Assembly: GCA_964533215.1 (NCBI GenBank)
Contig: CAZHLJ010000001.1
Span: 620,001 to 684,000 of the forward strand
Length of the DNA stretch: 64,000 bases
Reading direction: 5' to 3'
DNA from: Bact-08 sp964533215
GTDB lineage: Bacteria > Bacteroidota > Bacteroidia > Bacteroidales > UBA932
The notes beneath the pieces are model-generated. The model did no database searches. It was not told where the DNA came from and worked only from the letters and a program-made list of their open reading frames with translations. Positions 36,092-44,672 of the stretch are shown in pieces. A program made the translations under genes and the position numbers. Numbering within the stretch: position 1 is the first letter of the stretch; every line of letters starts with the position of its first letter.

Positions 36092-37600
36092 ATGAAAAAG
36101 ATATTTATATTATTATTCGCGGCAGTACTTGTCTGCTCATGTAATCTTGACATTGCACCGGAGAATGAAATGGTTGATGAGGTTACATACAAAGATCCTC
36201 AAACCTCTGAAGCTGCTCTGATTGGTGCCTATACAAGACTGAATTCTGCATATTCAGGTGCTCCTACTGGAGTGAATAATTATGCCAACACAGGCTATAT
36301 GATGTTATACGGAGAGATTGGCACACCGACACTTAAGTCAAGGAGCAACTCGTCATTAATTGACATGGAGACTTCTCAATACAACTCTACAGATCACGAT
36401 GGTTATATTCTGGAAATGTGGAAGGTTACTTACAATGCCATAGATTATGCAAACAACATCATCTTCAATATCAAGAAATATGGTGATTATGATTCGACTC
36501 TTATGGCTCAACATATAGCGGAGGCTAAATTCATCCGAGCATATGAATACCTTCTTTTGCTTCAAGCATATGGAGACGGCGCCCTGACAGGAAATATGAA
36601 TGGACTTGGTCCTATTCTAAGACTTGAACCGTATGATGGATATAAGCCGGAGAATATCCAATCACGTTCAACTGTTGCAGAGACTTATGATCAGATTCTG
36701 AAGGATCTAAAAGAGGCTCTTCCTTCTCTTCCGAATAAGCAAGCTACAACCTTGGCGATAAGGTCCAGAGCTTCGAAGGTTGCGGCATATGCTCTATTGT
36801 CAAGAGTTTACCTTTACAGGGGAAGCTATGCTGAGAACTCTTCCGATCTTAAGCTGGCAGCAGACTATGCAGATTCTGTAATTACGAATACAAAAGGCTA
36901 TACCTTTTCAACATCGAGTACTCATCATACAACCTGGATGTTTCCTTTGAATACGACAGGTGCCGAGACAAATACTGCAAACTACAGCGATGAGGTTATT
37001 TTGCTTTCTCCATGCTATACCAGCATTGCAAAATATGGAAATGGTATTGGCTATACTTATTTTAATAAGACAAATTTCTATGTTGATCCTGAATTCACAG
37101 CTTTATATGAAAGTGGAGACAGAAGGGGCTATATAGATCCTACTACTGGAGTTGTTTCTCTTATATGGCAAGGAAGTGCCAACAACAATGCAGCGGATAT
37201 GACATCTTATAAATACAATAATGGCAATGGCTATAACAATGTTTTGTATCTCAGGGTGTCAGAGGCTAAGCTCACCAAGGCAGAAGCTCTTGCAAGGATA
37301 AATGGTATTAATGACGAATCCATCAAATAGCTTAACGATATAAGGAAAAAAGCCTTCCAGACAAAACCTGCTGATTATACTGCTGCAAGTTTTACTTCTG
37401 CTACTGATTTGATAAACACGATACTGAAAGAGAGAATGAAAGAGCTTGCATTTGAAGGACAAACCAGATTTGATCTTATAAGGACACACAGACCGTTAAG
37501 AGATGCTTCTATCCAGAACAACAAGAAGATCTTGCCGATTCCGGATTATGACATTAGAATTTCGTATGGTGCAATAATTCAAAACGAAGGATACCGTTAA
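36092..37600 (+). pseudogene. SusD/RagB-family lipoprotein interrupted by an in-frame TAG
   Basis: The reading frame encodes a SusD-type lipoprotein (MKKIFILLFAAVLVCSC; SusD-like segments VTYKDPQTSEAALIGAY and YLRVSEAKLTKAEAL). It is intact for 412 codons, then has TAG at 37328-37330, after which the same frame continues for 89 codons with the normal SusD C-terminus (LNDIRKKAF, MKELAFEGQTRFDLIR). Full length would be about 502 residues, normal for the family. SusD proteins are surface lids of the SusC transporter. A single base change from a Tyr codon would explain the stop. Disabled gene, recent mutation, sequencing error or readthrough cannot be told apart here. The downstream piece alone has an ATG at 37409. 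Confidence 0.85.
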
Positions 37601-37609
37601 AAAATATAT

Positions 37610-39487
37610 ATGAAGAAAATTTTTACAATTTTATTGACTGTGCTGCCAATGTTGTGTGCAGCACAGAGTTTTACAGCCCTGACATTTGATCAGGCTAAGG
37701 AGAAAGCTGCCAAGGAGAATAAAATAATCCTGGTAGACGTTTCGAACGCAAGCATGAAAAATGCCTCAGCCTCAAGTCAGGAGAAGTCTGTTCTTTCTCT
37801 CCCGGGTGTGAAGGAATTTATTGATGCCAATATCGTCAGTATAAGGATGGATATGGGAACAGAGGACGGAAAGAAATTTGCACCGCTGCTCCAGATGAAC
37901 ATGTATCCTACATATGCTTTCATGATGCCTTCCGGAGATCTTATAAGTGTATTGAGCCCTTATTCGATTGGAAAGAATCCATCACTTTTCCTTGAAAAGG
38001 CAAAAGAGGCAATGGCTGTTGCAAAAGAAAAATGGAGCAACAAGCGTAGCATCGCTTTCCAAACAGTTTCGTTCGATGAGGCACTGCAAATTGCTGCAAA
38101 GGAGAACAAGCTAATCTTCATTGATGCATATACAGACAACTGCCAGCCTTGCATGCGGATGGCGAAAAATGTATTTACTTTGGACAGGGTTGCGGATTTT
38201 TACAATTCAAACTTTATCAACCTTACCATGAATCTTGGTACGGAGCATACCGATCTTGCCAAAAAATATAATACATCAGGGTACCCATCATATATCTTTA
38301 TTGACTCAAAAGGAGAACTGGTGCATTTTGCCTCTGGTTATACTGAGGCAGATGAGTTCTTGAAATATGGTGCTGAAGCATTGAATAAAAAGGAGATACA
38401 ATTTCAACATGGTTCGTGGAGTGATGTTGTTAAACTTGCAAAAAAGGAGAACAAACCGATTTTCATAGATTGCTATACTGTATGGTGTGGTCCATGTAAG
38501 ATGATGGCCAAGGATGTGTTTACCAATTCCAAGGTGGCTGAATACTTCAATTCAAACTTCATCAATTACAAGTCGGATATGGAAAAGGGAGAGGGCGTAG
38601 AGCTTAAAGGCAAGTTTGAGGTAAGCGCATACCCTACATTCCTGTTTATTGGCGTAGATGGAAAGATTGCCAACAGACTTGTCGGAAGCATGCCTGCTGA
38701 AGAGTTTCTGGCAAAAGCCAAAGAGGGATTTAGTGAGAAAGGGCTTGCAAAGATGCAGGAGAAATATTCAAAAGGCGAGAGATCGGCTGAATTCCTGAAA
38801 GATTATCTGACTGTTCTTGAGGCTGCATATCTTTCAAAGGATGCTCAGAAAGTTGCCGAGGAGCTCTTTGAAAAAACAGATAAGGCTCAACTTCTCAAAC
38901 CCGAATACTGGGCTATTTTTGAAAATTATATTCAGAGTCCAAACTCAGAAATTTTCAAGTATGCCTATTCGATAAGGGAGCAGTTATACAAGGCCTTTTC
39001 AAAAGAGAATGTCGAAAGGAAGTTCTATATGGTATGGTGTATTGGTTCAAGAGAGTTCGTCAAGAAAGAGAATGGAACTGCAGTTCTGGATGTAAAAGGA
39101 TATGAGCAGTATAAGAAGAGGCTGAAGGATGAGAAGGTAGATCAACTGGATAATATTGTTTTCAATGCAGACCTGAGCAACGCTGAACAACTTGGTCAAT
39201 GGGATAAGTATGTGAAACTTGCCGATGCCAGGATTAGGAAAATGAAACTAGAGAATATTCCTGATTTCGAGCTTTACAACTGGGGCTTGAGAATCGACAA
39301 AAATTGCCAGGATCAGAAGCTCAGGAGCATTGCCGGAAAATGGTTTGCAGATATGCTGCCAATTTTCGAGGCCAGAGAGGCAAAGAGAAAGGAGGCCACT
39401 GCAAAGTCAGGTATGATGGCCGCTATGAGTATGGTTAATTACGCTAAAGAATATCAAAAATTATGCAAATCGTTGGAAGGAAAGTAA
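37610..39487 (+). CDS. Exported protein with three tandem thioredoxin-like domains
   Basis: A 625-residue protein with a signal peptide (ending LCAAQ). Domain 1 (about 22-140) has the thioredoxin fold pattern and the cis-Pro region MYPTYAFM but no CxxC. Domain 2 (about 150-260) has CQPC at 178/181. Domain 3 (about 265-380) has WCGPC at 293/296 and AYPTFLFI. The remaining 240 residues are helical. Each domain opens with the same F-D-x-A-x-x-x-A-x-K-E-N-K pattern, showing internal duplication. It likely transfers electrons or reduces disulfides in the periplasm and is encoded in the SusCD operon 9 bases after susD. Confidence 0.88.
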   Translation: MKKIFTILLTVLPMLCAAQSFTALTFDQAKEKAAKENKIILVDVSNASMKNASASSQEKSVLSLPGVKEFIDANIVSIRMDMGTEDGKKFAPLLQMNMYPTYAFMMPSGDLISVLSPYSIGKNPSLFLEKAKEAMAVAKEKWSNKRSIAFQTVSFDEALQIAAKENKLIFIDAYTDNCQPCMRMAKNVFTLDRVADFYNSNFINLTMNLGTEHTDLAKKYNTSGYPSYIFIDSKGELVHFASGYTEADEFLKYGAEALNKKEIQFQHGSWSDVVKLAKKENKPIFIDCYTVWCGPCKMMAKDVFTNSKVAEYFNSNFINYKSDMEKGEGVELKGKFEVSAYPTFLFIGVDGKIANRLVGSMPAEEFLAKAKEGFSEKGLAKMQEKYSKGERSAEFLKDYLTVLEAAYLSKDAQKVAEELFEKTDKAQLLKPEYWAIFENYIQSPNSEIFKYAYSIREQLYKAFSKENVERKFYMVWCIGSREFVKKENGTAVLDVKGYEQYKKRLKDEKVDQLDNIVFNADLSNAEQLGQWDKYVKLADARIRKMKLENIPDFELYNWGLRIDKNCQDQKLRSIAGKWFADMLPIFEAREAKRKEATAKSGMMAAMSMVNYAKEYQKLCKSLEGK

Positions 39488-40623
39488 AAATTAAAAGCAG
39501 CCTTTTGCTGCTTGTCTCATCATTGTTGGTTACGACATCATTTTCGCAGCCAAAAACAATAACAGTAAAGGGACACGTCAAATTTGACGAACCTAGGTTC
39601 AAAATGCAGATTTACAAGACTGACGGTCCGGAAAAAATTGTGGTGGCCGAATTTGACATTGACAAGAACAACAACTTCAGCCAGAAAATAAAGGTTGATG
39701 AACCTGGACTTTACCACATTGACTGTAAAAAATGGGAAGGTATTGCATTTTGGGCAGAAGATGAAGATGTGGAGATAAACTTCAGAGGAATGGATACCGC
39801 TAAAATGAAGATAAAGAACCCTCCTTTCCATATGATAAAGGGCGGGCCAAAAAATGAGGTTATCAACCACTTGAATTTTCTCTCTTACGAGGATTATCAG
39901 ATGATGATTGCAATCTCGCAGATTACATACAGAGCTGCATTTAGTAATGAGACAGAAAAAGACAAGACAAGTGGCAGTTATTATGATGCACTTAGTACAG
40001 ATATGAAGGCGAGGGTGAAATTCCTGACAGAACTTTATTCAGACAGGACAAGTGTTGTCGCTCTTCTTAATTATCTTGACTTTACCAAAGACAAGGATCT
40101 GATAGATAAGGTTTCTGCAAAAATCTACTCGACTCACCCTAATTACGCCCCATTAAAAAAGTTTATTAAGGAGAAACAGGCTGCAATTGAAGCTGCAAAA
40201 AAAATGGCAAACGGTTCACCTGCTCCCGACTTCGAATATCCTGCACAGGATGGAAAGCTTTTTGGTCCGAAAAGCTTCAGAGGAAAGGCTTTGATCATAG
40301 ATTTCTGGGCATCGTGGTGTGGCCCATGCGTGGCAGAGATTCCTAATGTGAAGAAGGTCTACGAGCAGTATAAAGACAAAGGTCTTGAGGTTCTTAGTGT
40401 ATCCGTTGATAAAGGAACCGAGGAGTGGTTAAAGGCTGTCAAGTCTACAGGAATGACATGGACTCAGGTGCTTGCTCCAAAGGCTGGCAAGGATATTATG
40501 GACCTTTACCAGTTCTCCGGAATCCCATTCATTGTACTTTTGGACAAAGATGGAAAGATTGTCGGGAAAAACCTTAGAGGGATTTCTTTGGAGAACGCAG
40601 TCAAAGAGTTACTTGAAAAATAG
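39463..40623 (+). CDS. TlpA-like thiol-disulfide oxidoreductase with DUF4369-like N-terminus
   Basis: A 386-residue protein with a signal peptide (about 1-29, LLLLVSSLLVTTSFSQ). The N-terminal 200 residues have DUF4369-like beta structure (ITVKGHVKFDEPRFKMQIYK). The C-terminal thioredoxin domain (about 247-386) carries WCGPC at Cys286/Cys289, the cis-Pro loop FSGIPFIVLLDKDG and the APDFEYPAQDGK entry typical of TlpA/ResA. It probably reduces disulfides in the periplasm. The start overlaps the preceding gene by 25 bases. It is the last gene before a strong terminator. Confidence 0.9.
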   Translation: MQIVGRKVKIKSSLLLLVSSLLVTTSFSQPKTITVKGHVKFDEPRFKMQIYKTDGPEKIVVAEFDIDKNNNFSQKIKVDEPGLYHIDCKKWEGIAFWAEDEDVEINFRGMDTAKMKIKNPPFHMIKGGPKNEVINHLNFLSYEDYQMMIAISQITYRAAFSNETEKDKTSGSYYDALSTDMKARVKFLTELYSDRTSVVALLNYLDFTKDKDLIDKVSAKIYSTHPNYAPLKKFIKEKQAAIEAAKKMANGSPAPDFEYPAQDGKLFGPKSFRGKALIIDFWASWCGPCVAEIPNVKKVYEQYKDKGLEVLSVSVDKGTEEWLKAVKSTGMTWTQVLAPKAGKDIMDLYQFSGIPFIVLLDKDGKIVGKNLRGISLENAVKELLEK

Positions 40624-40661
40624 AGCCCCAGGTTAGTAATAGTTTTAATTAACAGAGCGGA

Positions 40662-40702
40662 AGAGGGATTCAGAAAGCAATTTCTGAATCCCTCTTTTTT
40701 TT
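40662..40702 (+). terminator. Strong Rho-independent terminator of the SusCD operon
   Basis: A perfect 15-bp stem (AGAGGGATTCAGAAA with its complement), GCAA tetraloop and a run of T residues. It ends the SusCD-thioredoxin operon. Confidence 0.9.
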
Positions 40703-40770
40703 CAAAGTCAATTAAACTTTGTTCCGTGATCGTCGTCTTATATAACGAATAATTATATAAACCCGCAACG

Positions 40771-42948
40771 ATGAAAAAATTTATCCTGTCATTTATCTTG
40801 ATGACAGTTCTTCTTCCTTTAAGCTCTTATGCAGACGAGGGAATGTGGCTCGTAAATCTATTTGAGAACAGTATCTACCCTCAGATGGTTAAAAAAGGGC
40901 TTAAACTCAAGGCTAAAGAAATTTACAATGAAGCCGACAAGAATGCTCTCACAAATGCAATTGTCTCCCTGGATTTCGGCTGCACCGGCAGTATGATATC
41001 TGAAAATGGGCTGATGATCACCAACCACCACTGTGCCTATGGAGATATTCACTCATTAAGTACACCAGAGAAAAACTATCTTGAAGATGGATTTTGGGCT
41101 ATCAAACAGGCAGATGAAAAACCCATAAAGGGTAAAAATGCTCTTTTCCTTAGGAAGGTACTCGATGTTACAGACGAAGTAAAGGCTGAGATTGAGGCAC
41201 AGAGAAAAGAGGGATTCAGAGGTATGATGATGAGGAGAATCTATGGAAATATCGAAAAGAAATACAAACAAGGTACCGACAATGAGGTTATCTGTGCTTC
41301 TATGTGGAGAGGTACAAAATATTATGTCTTTTTCTATGACGTATATACAGATGTCAGACTAGTTGGAGCTCCCCCTGTGTCTATAGGTGCATTCGGGGCA
41401 GAGACTGACAACTGGGGATGGCCACAGCACAAAGGCGATTTTGCATTATACAGGGTATATGGTGATGCAAATGGACGTCCATCAGCATATTCTCCAAATA
41501 ATCAGCCTATGAAACCTAGCAGAGTGCTTAATATCTCTGCCAAAGGAGTAAAAGAGGGGGATTATGCCATGATTATGGGGTATCCAGGCAAGGTGAACAG
41601 GTATGTATCCTCATTTGAAGTAAAGGAAAAACAGGAGATTATCAATCCGATAGTTGTAGAGGTTCGAAGAGCCAAACTGGATGTGTGGGAGAAGCATATG
41701 GAGTCAGATCCTTTAATCAGACTTCACTATTCTGACCAGTATTTTGGTATAAGCAACTATACAGACTATGCTAAATGGGAAAACAAGTGTTTTATCCGTT
41801 ATGATGTTGCCGGGATAAGAGCGCAGGAGGAGGTGGAACTGGCTAAATGGATAAATTCCAATCCTCAGACAAAAGAGAAATACGGCAAACTCCTGGAAAA
41901 CCTTAAGAAGGGATTCGAAGCAAGACGTGAGGTTGAGAAGAATAAAAACTATTTCAGGGAGTGCTTTAACCAAATGTCCCAAGTTATCCAAGTGGCAAAC
42001 AGATTCTCAATGCTCCCTAAGGCAATGCAGAAGGTTAGTGCCTCTTCAGTATCTGCAAATGACAAGATTTTCAAGGAGAAGATGAGCGATGCTCAAGAAA
42101 TATATAGTATGTACGATCTTGCAACAGATAAGGAGCTATTTGTACAGCAGCTTACATTTTTCCTTAAGAATGTATCGCCTGAATACTATGGTGGCGCATT
42201 GGCAAAATGGAAAAAAGAGTTCAACGGAGACCCGAAGAAAATTGCTGACTATGTTTTTGACAACACCGTTTATACAACTAAGGAGAAGTTGCTTAAATAT
42301 TTTGAGACACCAAGAAGTGCAGAGGAGGTAATGTCAGATCCTGCAATTCAGTTGGCAGAGTCGGCTTCTATACAGACATTTACAGCAAAGACAAATAAAA
42401 TAAATGAAGAGTTGGGTTTTGATACCGATGTGCTTGCATCGCAATATGCAAAAGCGTTATATGAAATGAGAGCCGCTAAAGGCATTCCTCAGTACCCGGA
42501 TGCAAACTCAACAATGAGAATAACTTATGGGACAGTAGGTGGGCTGATGCCTTCAGATGGAATCTCCTACTCCTACAGGACTACAATAAACGGATATAAG
42601 GATAAGAAGGATAACTCCAATTACGAATTCAAAGTAAGCCCAAGAATGGATTCTCTTATCAAAGCTAAAGATTGGGGAAGATGGGGTGAAAAAGGTGAGC
42701 TGTACACAAACTTTCTTTCAAACACTGATATTACGGGAGGAAATTCCGGCAGCCCTGTTATGAATGCCAAAGGAGAACTTATTGGATTGGCTTTTGATGG
42801 AAACAGGGAGTCTATGAGCGGAGACGCATATTATCATCCATATTATTTTAAAACCGTGAATGTAGATATACGCTTTGTGCTTTGGATTATAGACAAATAT
42901 GCCGGTGCTGGCAAATTAATTGAGGAAATGAATATTGTAACAAAATAA
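40771..42948 (+). CDS. S46 family dipeptidyl-peptidase, DPP7-like
   Basis: A 725-residue exported serine peptidase (signal ending LSSYA, mature start DEGMWL as in the family). Catalytic elements of S46 are visible: His86/His87 in ITNHHCAYG, an Asp in PQHKGDFALYRV, and Ser659 in TGGNSGSPV. S46 enzymes (DPP7, DPP11) remove dipeptides from peptide N-termini in the periplasm. Counting 18 residues after the Ser gives Gly677; from memory Gly there marks DPP7 (hydrophobic P1) and Arg marks DPP11 (acidic P1), so DPP7-like specificity is inferred. Followed 14 bases later by the TldD-like genes. Confidence 0.93.
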   Translation: MKKFILSFILMTVLLPLSSYADEGMWLVNLFENSIYPQMVKKGLKLKAKEIYNEADKNALTNAIVSLDFGCTGSMISENGLMITNHHCAYGDIHSLSTPEKNYLEDGFWAIKQADEKPIKGKNALFLRKVLDVTDEVKAEIEAQRKEGFRGMMMRRIYGNIEKKYKQGTDNEVICASMWRGTKYYVFFYDVYTDVRLVGAPPVSIGAFGAETDNWGWPQHKGDFALYRVYGDANGRPSAYSPNNQPMKPSRVLNISAKGVKEGDYAMIMGYPGKVNRYVSSFEVKEKQEIINPIVVEVRRAKLDVWEKHMESDPLIRLHYSDQYFGISNYTDYAKWENKCFIRYDVAGIRAQEEVELAKWINSNPQTKEKYGKLLENLKKGFEARREVEKNKNYFRECFNQMSQVIQVANRFSMLPKAMQKVSASSVSANDKIFKEKMSDAQEIYSMYDLATDKELFVQQLTFFLKNVSPEYYGGALAKWKKEFNGDPKKIADYVFDNTVYTTKEKLLKYFETPRSAEEVMSDPAIQLAESASIQTFTAKTNKINEELGFDTDVLASQYAKALYEMRAAKGIPQYPDANSTMRITYGTVGGLMPSDGISYSYRTTINGYKDKKDNSNYEFKVSPRMDSLIKAKDWGRWGEKGELYTNFLSNTDITGGNSGSPVMNAKGELIGLAFDGNRESMSGDAYYHPYYFKTVNVDIRFVLWIIDKYAGAGKLIEEMNIVTK

Positions 42949-42962
42949 ATAATTATCTAAGA

Positions 42963-44642
42963 ATGAAATTAAGAGTGTTTTTAATCTCGTTGTTTGCATT
43001 AATTGCAGTACAGCTTCCGGCTCAGGACAAAATGCTGGATCTTTTGAAAGGAGAGCTAAAGAGTCAGATGTCCATTTTACAGAAAGCGGAGTACCCACCC
43101 TATTACATGAATTACAGGGTTATTGACAATAATACCAGGGTTATACGTTCTTCAATGGGAGCAACCAACAACATAGAAGAGGATAAGCAGGTGATATTTG
43201 TTCCTCAGATAAGAATTGGATCTCCGGAGTTCGATAATTTCCATGAAAATCAGAATGGTGTCATTACAAATAGATTCCAGGGCCCTCCCACAATCTTGCT
43301 TCCAGAGGATCTGGTGAATGGAGGTGCTGCTCTAAAGGAGATTATGAGAGAAGAGGTAAACAGCCGCTACAAGTTTGCGCTTAGCAGTTATGAAAAGGCT
43401 AAGGCAAAAAAGGGAGTTACCGTGGAGAATCAGGATAAATCGCCCGATTTTACAAAAGCCAAGGCTGAGAAATATTTTGAGCCATCATTAAAAGAGGATA
43501 AAATTGCTCTTGATATCAATCAGTGGGAGAAAAAGCTGAACAAGCTCAGTGGGCTTTTTGCAGAGAACAAAGATGTGATTTCTGCCAATGCAACCCTTAC
43601 TTTCAAAATATGGCGCAAGTATTTTGTATCTACAGAAGGGGCTGAAATTGCAGAAAACAGGGTATATGTAAATCTAAGTATAAAGGCTACCACCATGGCA
43701 GATGATGGAATGGAGCTTCCATTAAATAAAAGTTATTTTGCTTTTTCTTTAGAAGAACTCCCATCTGAGGCAGATATGATTAAAGATATTAAAGAGATGT
43801 CTGCAAAGCTGTCGAAACTAAAGGTTGCCCCTCTTGTACAGCCATACACAGGCCCGGCTCTGTTGTCCGGCTCTGCAAGCGGCGTGTTCTTCCACGAGAT
43901 CTTCGGTCATCGTGTTGAGGGACAGAAGATGAAAAGTGACAGTGACGGACAGACTTTTAAAAGTATGGTAGGAGAGAGTGTGCTTCCAAGCACCTTGAGT
44001 GTCTATATGGACCCGACAATGAAGAAATATCATGGTAACCCATTGAATGGCTATTATATTTTTGACGATCAGGGAGTAAGAGGAGAGAGAGTTGAGGTTG
44101 TAAAAAATGGTATCCTTAAAGACTTTCTTATGACTCGTACCGGATTGGACGGGTTTCCAAGGTCAAATGGTCACTCAAGAGCGGAATTTGAATATGACCC
44201 AACATCACGTCAGTCAAACCTGATTGTGGAGACAAATGCTTACAAGTCAGATCAGGAGTTGAGGAAACTTCTTATTGAAGAGGCAAAGAAACAGGGTAAG
44301 GAGTTCGGCTATTTCTTTAAAGCAGTGACTGGAGGGTTTACTCAAACCGGCAGAACATCTGCCAACTCTTTTAATGTGACTCCTCTTGAGGTATACAAAA
44401 TATATGTTGACGGAAGAGAGGACGAGCTGGTAAGAGGTGTGGATATGATTGGAACGCCACTGTCTATGTTTTCAAATATAGTCTATGCTGGTGGCGAATT
44501 CGAGATCTTCACAGGTACATGCGGGGCATCTTCAGGAAATGTTCCTGTAACAGCAATTTCACCTACCATTTTGGTAAACAAAGTGGAGTTGCAGAAAAAA
44601 GCAAAGCCCACAGTAACACCTGCACTTTTGCCTCGTCCGTAA
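42963..44642 (+). CDS. Exported TldD/PmbA-family metallopeptidase with HExxxH
   Basis: A 559-residue protein with a signal peptide (MKLRVFLISLFALIAVQLPAQ). The catalytic zinc motif of TldD is intact: HEIFGH at residues 311-316 within FFHEIFGHRVEGQKM. The family C-terminus is present (TGTCGASSGNVPVTAISPTILVNKVEL), as is SRAEFEYDPTSRQSNL. Escherichia coli TldD forms a cytosolic heterodimeric protease with TldE that degrades small, unfolded peptides. Here the signal peptide sends it to the periplasm. Its neighbour 30 bases downstream encodes the partner-like protein. Confidence 0.9.
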   Translation: MKLRVFLISLFALIAVQLPAQDKMLDLLKGELKSQMSILQKAEYPPYYMNYRVIDNNTRVIRSSMGATNNIEEDKQVIFVPQIRIGSPEFDNFHENQNGVITNRFQGPPTILLPEDLVNGGAALKEIMREEVNSRYKFALSSYEKAKAKKGVTVENQDKSPDFTKAKAEKYFEPSLKEDKIALDINQWEKKLNKLSGLFAENKDVISANATLTFKIWRKYFVSTEGAEIAENRVYVNLSIKATTMADDGMELPLNKSYFAFSLEELPSEADMIKDIKEMSAKLSKLKVAPLVQPYTGPALLSGSASGVFFHEIFGHRVEGQKMKSDSDGQTFKSMVGESVLPSTLSVYMDPTMKKYHGNPLNGYYIFDDQGVRGERVEVVKNGILKDFLMTRTGLDGFPRSNGHSRAEFEYDPTSRQSNLIVETNAYKSDQELRKLLIEEAKKQGKEFGYFFKAVTGGFTQTGRTSANSFNVTPLEVYKIYVDGREDELVRGVDMIGTPLSMFSNIVYAGGEFEIFTGTCGASSGNVPVTAISPTILVNKVELQKKAKPTVTPALLPRP

Positions 44643-44672
44643 AACCGTTATAAACATTAAATATTTAGAAAA

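Noticed and set aside
37328..37330. TAG reassigned to an amino acid in this genome
   Set aside because: Other intact genes in the window end in TAG (for example the genes ending at 10460 and 27225) without readable extension, and no tRNA or recoding signal is visible.
37409..37600. Independent 63-residue gene
   Set aside because: It is in the same frame as the interrupted SusD and its sequence is the normal SusD C-terminus.
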